Positions 1 to 9,397 of a stretch of 64,000 bases of DNA are shown piece after piece. The notes below the pieces were generated by a model. The model did no database searches. It saw only the letters and a program-made list of their open reading frames with translations, and had not been told where the DNA came from. Position 1 is the stretch's first letter, and the number at the start of each line of letters is the position of its first letter. A program made the position numbers and the translations under genes. This DNA is from Aphidius gifuensis (lineage: Eukaryota; Arthropoda; Insecta; Hymenoptera; Braconidae), in NCBI RefSeq assembly GCF_014905175.1, contig NC_057788.1:14657404-14721403 (forward strand). The letters are read 5' to 3'.

Positions 1-360
1 GGGCCATGGCCAAAAACGGGCATATTAAATCTAATAAGGCCCCAAAATTGGAAATAAATATTACGATTGCTTTTGGCTAAAAAAAATAAAGAAAATGAGC
101 ATCTCACAAGCCAATTCCATTCAAGACTTCACGTTTTATCTCGAAATAACAAAAAGTCACAGAAAAGCGAAAACAAAAAAGTGTCCTACGGAACACTAAT
201 AATACAACTTATGTGACCTAAGATATAATAATGTAAAGAATAATCAGAATCTATTTCAGTTAAATTAAAAACAACATATAATAACCAAAAATTAATGACA
301 TAAAAATAAAAACAAAAACAATGCAACAATATCACATCATCACCCTGGTGAAAAAAATAT
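1..360. other. AT-rich noncoding stretch
   Basis: No reading frame of note and no structured repeat is visible. The sequence is A-rich with short runs of A and T. Confidence 0.6.
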
Positions 361-585
361 GGCAGATTCTGTTAGATTCTGGCAGATTCTGTCAGGTACT
401 GCCAGCCAAATACTCGACTTTCAACAGTCTGCCAGATTCTGTCAGATTTCGCCAGCCAAATACTCGATCTTAACAGTCTGCTAAATTCTGGCAAATTCTG
501 TCAGCCGAATATTTCGCTTCCAACAGTCTGCCAGATTCTGTCAGCCACATATTCGACTTCCAACAGCATGCCAGATTCTGCCAGT
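361..585. repeat. CCAGATTCTGTCAG minisatellite
   Basis: Four diverged copies of a unit of roughly 40-65 bp that pairs the core CCAGATTCTGTCAG with a spacer of the type CCAAATACTCGACTT and CAACAGTCTG. The copies vary in length and by point changes, so the array is old. The same core returns at 922-1050. Confidence 0.75.
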
Positions 586-921
586 TCAATTTATAAATAT
601 TGTTTTTTTTTCAATAAATTGATTTTTTTGAATTAATACAACTGATTAGGAGACATCAAGTCGTCATCGAATTATTAGTATGTTATAATTCATTCTTTCA
701 TAGCTCATTTATCATTTTTTTACGTTAGTTGTTATTCAACGATTCTCACATGTGCTCACGTCAGTGTTAATTCACACATATAGGAACTGAGATTATGATA
801 CTTATAAAAATATAAAAAACATATTCAAGTTTGAAAAAAAAATTGCAACGCTTCGAGATTGAAGTTTCTTGATACCTTACCGTGATGTTTATAATAACTA
901 CAATAATTCGTCTAGAATTTT
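586..921. other. Noncoding spacer between minisatellite blocks
   Basis: AT-rich with homopolymer T and A runs. I see no supported gene; the short frames near 870-1090 are low-complexity or minisatellite translations. Confidence 0.5.
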
Positions 922-1050
922 TTTCGTCCAGATTCTGGAAGATTATGACAGATTCTTACCGGTTCTGGCAGATTCTTACAGATTTGGACCGGTTTTTGGA
1001 ACAACTGCCAGATTCTGTCAGTTTATTCTGCCAGATTCTGCCAGTTTTTT
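922..1050. repeat. Second block of the CCAGATTCTG minisatellite
   Basis: The core of the block at 361-585 recurs about five times at shorter spacing (AGATTCTGGAAGATT, GGCAGATTCTTACAG, GCCAGATTCTGTCAG and similar). The two blocks are probably parts of one array split by about 340 bp of unrelated AT-rich sequence. Confidence 0.65.
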
Positions 1051-1334
1051 TTCCAGGGCAATAGAAAAAAAAAAAAAAAACTATCATTTTTAACCAATTT
1101 GAAAACAGATATAACGAAGTTTTCAAAATCATAAGCCAATAAAATCGAAATGGGTAAAAGAAAACAAGAAGGGAACAATCCAAAAATGAAGAAAAAAAAA
1201 TAAAACTGAGTGATAAAAACACAACGAAAAATACATTGATGAAAAAGGAAATTACAAAAATAACAAATTTAAAATTGAACACAATATGGTAAGTCAAAAA
1301 TTAGAAATGAATATAATTTACATAAAAAATTAAG

Positions 1335-1812
1335 TTGAAAATTCAATACAGTGACACAATTCGGGCACGAATAATTAATAATAGTGAAATAAAGGAATCG
1401 AAAAACGAACGAGAAACTGGTAAAAAATTTACGATGGATATATGTGATGAAAGTAAATATCATGGATTGATTGAGGTACCGTTATCAATAAAATGTATAA
1501 TACATAAAGGAAAATTATTAACATATGATAAATTATTAAACATTCAAGTTGAACTAAATATATATGATCACTGGAGGATTAGTGAGAAAAGTTAATGAAC
1601 AATACTCGTCAATAAATATTAAAGAAATAATGATACCAGTAGAGGCTAATATAAAATTCGAAGACGATAAGGAAAATGAATATATATTGCAAATTAATTT
1701 CGAATTCAAAAAAATACAAGAAATCATCTACCAAATAATTCATGTAGAGGTAAAATTATTTGAGCAAAAAAAAAAAAGAAAACTTTTCAATACTGATAAT
1801 GTTATTACATAG
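1335..1812 (+). pseudogene. Unrecognised protein remnant, two overlapping frames
   Basis: Two plus-strand frames, 1335-1595 and 1564-1812, together encode about 150 residues that look like real protein rather than low-complexity sequence (for example the stretches LIEVPLSIKCIIHKGKLL and IMIPVEANIKFEDD). They overlap by 32 bp in different phases, so I read them as one coding region with a frameshift near 1565-1595. I do not recognise a family. The last part, from about 1745, is shared with a second copy at about 52,560, so this is probably a piece of a repeated element rather than a host gene. No signal peptide or membrane segment is obvious. Confidence 0.4.
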
Positions 1813-2160
1813 ATATCACCGCAGTCATAATAGCAATAAATGAAGTAGAATTTATATATGCAATGACAGAACGTTTATTGAAAAAAAAACAATAACATTA
1901 GCAGACGACAGTGATTATGAAGTAAAATAAAATTTGAATAAAAAAAATTGAATGAACCAAGTAAAGATACTAAATTTACTAAAGAAAATATGGAAGAAAA
2001 AAAATAAAATGAATGAATAATTTTTAGTTGTAACAGTAATCATTGTAACAATATAAAATAAAATAAATTTGTTATCACGAATTTTAATTAAGAAATTAAA
2101 ATTCCCCCCGCAGGGCAGGCACAGTTGCTTCAGCAACTGTTTCATCATTTTTTTGTTACC
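1745..2160 (+). repeat. Unclassified dispersed repeat, copy 1, with 3' hairpin
   Basis: This segment matches 52,560-53,290 in the same orientation. It carries the AATAGCAATAAATGAAGTAG region near 1830, the GCAGACGACAGTGATTATGA region near 1900, and a strongly conserved end at 2094-2155. The end holds a C-rich box (CCCCCCGCAGGG) and a perfect hairpin at 2121-2140: an 8-bp stem ACAGTTGC/GCAACTGT with loop TTCA, then a T run. Copy 2 has extra sequence in the middle. The terminal hairpin suggests a defined 3' end of a mobile element, but no class is proved. Confidence 0.6.
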
Positions 2161-2620
2161 CTATGATTTCGACTGTTCCACATTTTTCAGTGGTATGGAA
2201 ATATAAGACAAGGGACATGAGAAATCGCACTTTAAAATGACAAAATATAATTTTTCCCGGTCAAATTACTGACCCAGGATAATTGAGAATTTACACATTT
2301 AAATTACATATACAAATTCCTTTATCATCTCTGCATTACTGACACGGTCTCATTCTCCCATCCTCTCGCCGATCTATCATATTTCGACCACCCTCTGTCA
2401 CAGAACTCTGGTTGATACACTAGCTAGGTGAATCTACCCTCTTAGTTGGCCACTAAAATGAGTAGAAAAAGCCATGGTAGGTAAGGCATGACGTATAAGC
2501 CCATCCCCACCACCAAATGGCAAAGATATAGGAATACACATAGGAAGAATGAAGAAAAAAAGGAAAAAAATGTTGTAGGTGTCCCACTCAACGACCAAAA
2601 TTTGTTCCACACCAGTCATT
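2161..2620. other. Noncoding stretch
   Basis: Mixed-composition sequence without a supported reading frame or recognisable repeat. It separates the hairpin-ended repeat from the start of the dead transposase copy. Confidence 0.5.
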
Positions 2621-4370
2621 CCAGCTTATTTTTGGGAAAATAAATAGTAAGAAGGCTTTCGTTTGAAAGATGGCTGGACTGATACATTTGACAAAACCAT
2701 AGAAAAAAATAGAATATTGGAAAATTGCGTTTTCTCATATGACGAACATAAGTGTTGGTTCAGTCATGAAAATCATCATAGAAGCTATTTTTATATTCGT
2801 GCAACATGTAAAAATAGATTGTGCACAGAGTTTTCATTTTTCGTGCAAGAAGAAATAAAAAAACCATTCAAAGCTTTAGTGTTTACAACAGGAGAAATAA
2901 AACATGATCCCGCCGTCATTAATAGAAGAATAATAAAATGTCGTCGAAGAAAAGAATTTGCAAGGGAATTATAAAGTTTTTCTCCTTATGATGTTTCATC
3001 TGACTTGGTTGTGCAAGCAGCTGAAGGTTCCTTCAAACAATGGTCACCACAACTCAGACAGTGAGCTACAAATACACAAAAAAATATCGAGTGAAAATAA
3101 TACTTGGCATGATTTAGATTCAAATATTTACCTCCATTTGCATAAGTTATTCGATTCATTAAGAAACGATAAAAAATAGAAAGTTTCCAGAGTAAATCCA
3201 AAAATTTGGATTATTTCCATTCGAGGTGATTTGCTACTCAGCACGACAGCTTGATGTGATTACAAAATTATCATTAAAAGAACCAGTAATTTTACATCTT
3301 GATGGGACAGGTTTATGAAAGCCACAACTCGATCAACCTGATGCACTAATGATGTACTATGCACATGTGTTGAAAGATACAGGTGAGTTGAGCCAAGGTG
3401 GGTTTCCTACTGCTGATTATGTAATTAATCGACGAAGTGCTTACCGCATTGGTATTTTCTTGGTATCAGTTGTAAGTGCTTTAAGGAATAGAGTAAAACA
3501 TCGAAAAGTTGTCAGTATAAATGAAGTTGATTTTAGCATAGTTCTTATACAAAGTGTACTAAACATGTTTCAAACTTCGAATCTGAGTCAATATCTAAAA
3601 TGGAATTGGAAATTTAAAAAGATTAGAAGACAAAAAAAATATGAAAGATGAAGGTAGTGTTATACATATCTGTTCAAGTCATTAACTTAGTACAGTAAAG
3701 AGAAAATTATCCAAAATCACGACTGAAAATTCGTTTGCAAGCTGCATGGCAAAGATTATTGTTTTCCAATAAGTCCACTCAGAAAGTCATAAAAAAGCTG
3801 GTGCTATTTTTCAAACAGCAGTAGAAATTTTTGGCCAACAGTATAGCACAGAATCAGTCGAATCAAAAATCAAATCACTAGAGTTGAGAATAATTCCTGA
3901 AATAACAGTAAATGATACCAAAACCTCATAACTTATATACGACGAAGAAGACGAAATAATTATTAACGAAGATGGAGGTGAAAACTAAGACATGGATCTC
4001 TTCATTGACAGTTTTTTAACGATATACTCCGAAGAAAAAACAAAAACCGAAGAATATACCAATACTGATGAACTTCAAGGAAATGATTCCTTGAAGTGAA
4101 AAGAGTATACTTGAAGGAAAAGATGATAAAAGTTAAAACATATACTATCTGTCGAAATTCATAGATTACATTTTTGAAAACTTACTTTGACTTTATCCAC
4201 TTTGGTCAGCAGTAGTAATCAAAGAATTTAACATGACTAGAAATTCAAATGCTGCAATAGAAAATTGGTTGCGGAGGGCTAAAAATAAGTATTCCAGTAA
4301 GTAGGCCGAAAACATATTCCAGTTGATAGATGATCAGAAGACAGAATATTTTTATCTCATCTCAATCATA
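2620..4370 (+). pseudogene. NOF/MULE-type transposase, decayed copy
   Basis: Pieces in at least three frames align in order with the transposase at 39,871-42,150. They are the Cys-containing N-terminal part (2663-2974, GWTDTF, YFYIRATCKNRLC), the block with KISSENNT (3085-3110), the presumed catalytic box LHLDGTG (Asp codon 3301-3303), QPDALMMYYAHV and GGFPTADYVINRR (3340-3440), and VDFSIVLIQSVLN (3526-3564). A further block at about 4190-4295 (LYPLWSAVVIKEF ... NAAIENW) has no counterpart in the other copy. Stops and frameshifts lie throughout (for example the stop after LHLDGTGL at about 3316). Inverted repeats or a duplication around it are not visible. The DDE-type assignment is family knowledge; the homology between the two copies is directly visible. 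Confidence 0.75.
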
Positions 4371-5205
4371 TTTTAAATAAATTTACCAGGAATTGGAGGG
4401 TGAGGGGTTAGCTCTATGTCGTGTATAAAAGGCACGGTAGTTATCTCGTTTCCCCACTTTCTTTTTTTTTCTCATACTTGACGTGAGGCACTACCGTGAA
4501 TAATTGAGAACATATGACCTATATGAAAATATTCATTCGAAAGAATAAAAAATATATTATTAAAAATTATATACGTGAAGAAGATTTATATAAAAGTCAC
4601 AAAATATAAAATACGGATTATTTATATATTTATTTTCTAAAAAATGCGTGTTATGGAGGTTGATATAAATTTATAAACAACAAAAAAACGCTTCAAATCT
4701 TGTAGAAAGTAAGGATGGAGTATAAAAATGTATGCAATGTTGTTAATTGTTTTAAGATTAAAAATAAAAAGAGAGTTACAGATTAAATTGAAAAAAATTC
4801 CAAGATGTTTAAAATAAATCAAGTTATAACAAAGCAAAATAATGTACAATTATTGAAACTAAAATTAAGCTTGTATTTCAAAAAAATTGAAATACATAAA
4901 ATTTTTTATGATCGCAATACACGTTAGTGACCTACATAATAATTTTCTGTGAAAAAAAAAGAATATTTGAGATGTTACAAGTTCATGAATATATTTACTT
5001 TTAATTGTCAAATAAATTATGATTACCCTGGTGGTTGACATGATAGAGCATTGGAAATCCACGTGGGAAACCTAGGAACAACCCTCGGTTACGCCGTTCA
5101 TTTTCGTTTATATTGTTACCGTTAATTCAAATTGTATCGCGTGAAAAATAATAATGTCAAAAATAATATAGTAATAATAATAGTATATTTAAAATTTTTT
5201 TTGCA
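4371..5205. other. Noncoding stretch with a 9-bp inverted repeat
   Basis: No supported gene. A TATAAAA-like sequence near 4424 is followed by CACGGTAGT at 4433-4441 and its reverse complement ACTACCGTG at 4490-4498. The meaning of this inverted repeat is unclear. The rest is AT-rich. Confidence 0.4.
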
Positions 5206-5370
5206 AGACTGTGTCAAGCCTGGGAACACAAGCCTGTGTGAAGCCTATGACACAAGCCTGTATCAAGCCTAGTGTAGAGATACACTAGTTCGACATCGTG
5301 AACATTCCAGTCTGGACACAGGCCTGAGAGCCTGGTAATCAGGCTTATCCCAGGCTTGTAGCCCATCGTC
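5206..5370. repeat. Foldback of AAGCCTG/CAGGCTT motifs
   Basis: ACAAGCCTG-type boxes recur at 5212-5275 and their reverse complements (CAGGCTTATCCC, CAGGCTTGTAGCCC) at 5340-5365, so the segment can fold on itself imperfectly. It resembles a small degenerate foldback MITE. Confidence 0.45.
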
Positions 5371-5514
5371 ACTTCCTACCTGGGATATTATGATATACAA
5401 TTATATATAATTCCATATGTAACTCTGGTTTTATACTATATCCTATGTTGATGTTATTGTATTGTGAGCATAAACTTTTTAAATTTTATATATAATTATT
5501 TCATTAATTATTCA

Positions 5515-5602
5515 GGGTGCATTTGGACACCCCTAGCTCCATCTTACAGATTATAATTATAATACATTTAGGGGAGCTAGAGGTTTTGCACCCTCAGCAT
5601 TC
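5515..5602. repeat. Short inverted-repeat element, related to 62,341-62,385
   Basis: GGGTGCA and CCCTAGCTCC on the left pair with GGGGAGCTAG and TGCACCC on the right around an AT-rich centre. The left arm is nearly identical to 62,349-62,385 (TTGGATACCCCTAGCTCC), so this is a dispersed repeat. The CAGGGTGCA end is hAT-like, but no 8-bp duplication was found. Confidence 0.5.
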
Positions 5603-5660
5603 TGCTTGAGCCGGCACTATTGCCAAGCGCACATATCGCCAATTTTAATATTGAATTTTA

Positions 5661-5665
5661 GATAT
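5661..5665. repeat. Target-site duplication GATAT, left copy
   Basis: GATAT directly before the left LTR matches GATAT at 13,894-13,898 directly after the right LTR, as expected for the 5-bp staggered cut of a BEL/Pao integrase. Confidence 0.9.
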
Positions 5666-6167
5666 TGTTCACGCGAGCTCCTCTAATGTGTGTCGTCACA
5701 GAGATGACCAGTAACCACTGCGCATCTCTGTTACTCACTGTCCAATCAGCGCACACTAGAGAAACTCTCATGTCGTCACAACAACGCTCGGCTTACACCG
5801 TACGTTGCCGTAACTATTCGAGTCTCTCGTTCATCATCGAGGATCTCCGGCCAACTTCGAGTTCAACATCAAGCAAGTCTCCAAGCAGCGTTCTGGAGTC
5901 ACTTGCGTTTTGGTTATTCTACATTACACACCACATTATTTTTCATCCATTTATACCTGGTGATACACACCAAGTATAATTACTTTTGAGTTATTTTCAC
6001 GTTGGGCAAAAGGTATACAACCTTTTGCAGAGTATATTTATTGAGTAATATCACCCTTTTGTATATATTTTTCCCTATTAAATAAACGCTATTATTTAAC
6101 CACAAGTTTATCATTTCCTGTCACATTTATTTCATCCCTTTATACAGTCCACATCCTGGCGCAAACA
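5666..6167 (+). repeat. BEL/Pao left LTR
   Basis: Begins TGTTCACGCG and ends GGCGCAAACA (TG...CA ends). It contains AATAAA near 6080, a plausible polyadenylation signal. It differs from the right LTR at 5734 (C versus T) and 6109 (T versus C) only, as far as I can read by eye. Confidence 0.95.
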
Positions 6168-6169
6168 TT

Positions 6170-6184
6170 TGGTCCTTCTCGAGC
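6170..6184 (+). promoter_or_regulatory. Primer-binding site
   Basis: TGGTCCTTCTCGAGC lies two bases after the left LTR and starts with the TGG that pairs with the CCA end of a tRNA. I cannot name the tRNA with certainty. Confidence 0.7.
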
Positions 6185-6837
6185 AAAAGTAAATTCAATG
6201 TGTTCCCAAAATGGTGATATAAAACAAGTGAAAATTGAGTGTGTAATTTGTGAGTGTAAATCGGAGCATCACGAGGTAAAATTTAAGAGTGTTGATTGAC
6301 CTCATGGGGAATGAAAAAAAAGCACATCACCACGAGGTGGTGATGAAATGATATCTTATCTTGTTGCTAAAAAAAGGAACAAGTATCCAGGGTGGATGGA
6401 TATCATTTTTTATAATCGAGAGATTTTTTTTTCATTCTCCACGCGACAACTTCCGGTGTGGTTTTAGCTTAGCGAGACCACATGGTCAAAACTTGAAAAA
6501 AAAAAATATATTAATCATGCTGCTTGAAAAAAAAAAAGAGAGTGTGAGACAATGAGAGAGAGAGAAAAGCTTAGTTATTTTTTTTCTTCCACACGGTCGT
6601 TTTGTCTAGTCTTTTTCGAGGTTAAACGTGATGCTCACGATGTGTGTTAAAAATCCAACCCATGTCATCCAGTTCAATATCCAACATCCAACTATTTTTG
6701 TCATTTGTTCTGTGTGATCCTGAATGATAAGAGTATGAGTGGTTGGGATGTAGTAATATATTGGTCAAAAATTATGGGTTACTGTAAAATAATGTATAGT
6801 AACAAATGAGTAATTTTTTTTCAATATATTTAAGGTT
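6185..6837 (+). other. Retrotransposon leader with a perfect hairpin
   Basis: The untranslated leader between primer site and gag. At 6325-6345 CATCACCAC and GTGGTGATG form a 9-bp stem with the 3-base loop GAG. Such a hairpin in a leader is a candidate packaging or translation-control element (inference). The short frame 6361-6555 is low-complexity. Confidence 0.5.
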
Positions 6838-8280
6838 ATGGCGCAGCAAGGTCCAGAAGGTCAACCAGGGCCATCTAAGGGCGACACTGGTGACGTGAAA
6901 TCACCTCTATTTGAGCCAGCTTTGTCGCCAGAGGAACTTCTGGCTAATCAACGGGCAACAGCTATAAGAAACTGCCTCAGTGACGCCTACGTTTCCCAGC
7001 AGATCTTGAGTGAGCGTTTGATTCGTATTTACAACTGGGTGATTAATGGCGTCAAGGAGGAGAAGGTCTTCTCAGCCAGTGAGCTGTCGGTCAGAGACTC
7101 CGAGACTGACCGAATTTATCAGCAGTACAGCGACGCCCACAAGCTGATTCAACAGCAGCTGTTACACCTCCTAAGAGAGCATCGTGAAGCTGAGCAATCT
7201 GCCAGGTCTTACTGGTTAAATAACAAATTCCTCACAGTGGAAGAGGGCTATTTTGAGATCTCAGCTCTGCTCAAAGACAAATTGTCTCTCTTGAGACCAC
7301 CACCCAGTGCCGCAGTAGTTCAAAACATCAATGAACTACCACCACTTGATGTACCAACTTTTGATGGTGATTACACTACGTGGTTAGGCTTCGCGGACAT
7401 GTTTGATCAGGTCGTAATACAAAGACCTGGTTTATCAGACATTTCCAAATTCAGACATTTGCTATCGGCACTGGATGAGAGGACTAAGGAGAAGATCAGT
7501 GGCATCTCAGTTACTCGTGACAACTTCTCCTTAGCCTGGGAGAAACTAAAGAGAGATTATGGTAATCCAAGGAGGTTGGTAACAGCAGAGTTGTCAAATA
7601 TGTTTGACCACTTAAAGATGTCAGCACCATGTGCTCAAGAGTTGTCACGAATAATCTCTCGTGTAGACCATTCATCAGCGGCACTTCGCAAATTGGGTCG
7701 TCCTGTTGATTATTGGGACGACATTATTGTATATAGAGTTAGCAGGTTATTACACAACTCCTTGGCAGCCTCCTGGGAGAAGAAGATAGCAAACACCACT
7801 GAACCTCCATCCTGGTTGGAGTTTCGAAGCTATCTGACTTCTCAGGAAAGAGCCTTGGAGTTGGTGGAGCAGTTAAATACATCTCCGAGTCCACAGAGTT
7901 CATTGCGAACTCATCATGGTGCAACAGCATCACCATCAGCTAACACATACTACTGTGAACTTTGCAAGAGCAACTCACACAACTTGGTGAGGTGCCAAAA
8001 ATTCATTGACATGTCACCTGTCGCCAGAGATGAATTTGTTAAAACAAAAAGGGCAAAATTCATCTGTTTCAACTGCCTGGGCTCTCATGCAGTTGCACAC
8101 TGCAAGATATCACAGACGTGCAGGAGATGTCCTGGGCAGAGGCACCACACCATGTTGTGCTACAAGAGCAGGTCCAAGAGGGCCACAGAGCCAACACCAT
8201 CATCAACATCAAAGCCAACTACAGCTCCAGCACCAACATCGACATCAGCAGCAGCAGAAAAAAAAGTAAAAACAACATAA
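6838..8280 (+). CDS. gag: BEL/Pao Gag polyprotein
   Basis: A 480-residue frame starting at the ATG after the leader. The N-terminal 160 residues are helical and polar. About residues 165-270 (LPPLDVPTFDGD..., SKFRHLLSAL, AWEKLKRDYG) match the DUF1759 gag core of BEL/Pao elements, which builds the virus-like particle. Three Cys/His clusters follow: YYCELCKSNSHNLVRC at about 371, FICFNCLGSHAVAHC at about 407, and CRRCPGQRHHTMLC near 427; these bind RNA. The C-terminus is a Thr/Ser/Pro/Ala-rich tail ending at TAA 8278-8280. In most relatives gag is fused to pol; here they are separated. A phase-0 GT at 8266 just before the stop could act as a splice donor. Confidence 0.93.
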   Translation: MAQQGPEGQPGPSKGDTGDVKSPLFEPALSPEELLANQRATAIRNCLSDAYVSQQILSERLIRIYNWVINGVKEEKVFSASELSVRDSETDRIYQQYSDAHKLIQQQLLHLLREHREAEQSARSYWLNNKFLTVEEGYFEISALLKDKLSLLRPPPSAAVVQNINELPPLDVPTFDGDYTTWLGFADMFDQVVIQRPGLSDISKFRHLLSALDERTKEKISGISVTRDNFSLAWEKLKRDYGNPRRLVTAELSNMFDHLKMSAPCAQELSRIISRVDHSSAALRKLGRPVDYWDDIIVYRVSRLLHNSLAASWEKKIANTTEPPSWLEFRSYLTSQERALELVEQLNTSPSPQSSLRTHHGATASPSANTYYCELCKSNSHNLVRCQKFIDMSPVARDEFVKTKRAKFICFNCLGSHAVAHCKISQTCRRCPGQRHHTMLCYKSRSKRATEPTPSSTSKPTTAPAPTSTSAAAEKKVKTT

Positions 8281-9397
8281 ATATTTGGGTTTTTTTTGCT
8301 GTTGTTGATTGAGCCAACAGTTGGCATTGTTAGTAGAGCCTCTACTGTCTCGAGATGGTCTCGAGGCAATAGTTCATCGTTTTTTTTGTGCCTGAACAAA
8401 AAAAAGACACAATTCACCAGAGCAACAATGACTTTGTAATTTTGTACAACATTCTCTACACTTGCTATCTTTGATATATTCAGTATTTTTTTTTTTTATA
8501 ATTAAAATCATTTTTTTTATACGTAAAATCATGTATTATTACTAAACTTAAATTCACTCTTGTATATATTTAAAATCATTTTTACATATGTTTATATTTA
8601 AAACCATTTTTGATACGTTATTATTATTCTTTTTCTACATAAAATTCGAGCCAATAAGTTATCAGTTAAATATTTAATTCAACATTGTTTTTTTTTTTTA
8701 CATTATATTTTGCAAAAATATTACTTGTTCATGTGGTCAATATTCATCATTTATTTTTCTTTTTTTTACACATATATTGACACACTTAATTAAAAAAAAA
8801 AAACAACAAAACTAAACATGTTGTTGTTTAATAAAAAAATATAAATTAAATGTACTTGATATTATCACGTTTCCACTTCTCCTTTCATCTCCATCTGAAT
8901 CAAACTAAACGTAGTTTTTTTTATTGAGTAAATGTATATGCATATATATACATGGGTGCACTGCATTGAGTACGTATGCATATATATATATATGTGTTCA
9001 TGTGACATTGACTTGTCATGGCATGGACATATATATATATCATGTGTAGGCCAGGCATGCATGTGTATATAGGTGTATGCTATTTGGAATTTTATGATGC
9101 TTACAGCTGTTATATCTCGAGCTGACTGAAGGGGTGTGGTCAATGCTTTTTTTTCATTTCTTCTTTTTTCTTCTTGTCTTGTTGTACATCGGCACAGGGT
9201 TATATTTGTTTCATCGGTGCATTCGTGTCATGGAGGAGTACTCGAAGGCCAAGAGTACTCAAATTGTTGTTACATTCTTATGTTTTCATGGTGTACATAT
9301 ATGTTTCAACATTTGCTTGTGTTCCTTTCAATTTCATCGTTGTTAAATTAGGTCAATGAGTTTAAACAGGAAACTACATTTGACAATTTTTCAACAG
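8266..9397 (+). other. Intron-like gap between gag and pol
   Basis: About 1.1 kb of T- and A-rich sequence with TA-rich microsatellites (about 8935-9045) and no retroelement coding. It starts with a phase-0 GTAAAA at 8266 and ends with a pyrimidine-rich tract and TTTTTCAACAG at 9387-9397. The pol frame opens at 9398 in phase 0. Removing the segment would fuse gag to pol in frame, so it may be an intron allowing Gag (unspliced) and Gag-Pol (spliced). The alternative is a noncoding insertion that by chance has such borders. No duplication flanking the segment was seen. Confidence 0.45.

Noticed and set aside
2094..2160. Helitron 3' end (hairpin near the terminus)
   Set aside because: A Helitron should end in CTRR shortly after the hairpin; here a T run follows and no Rep/helicase coding is seen.
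5665..5979. 104-residue ORF in the BEL/Pao LTR, repeated at 13,391-13,705
   Set aside because: It lies wholly inside the LTRs and shows no protein-like features beyond the LTR identity.
9134..9359. Overlapping plus-strand ORFs of 60-71 residues before pol
   Set aside because: They are T-rich low-complexity translations within the intron-like gap, with three overlapping frames and no recognisable domain.
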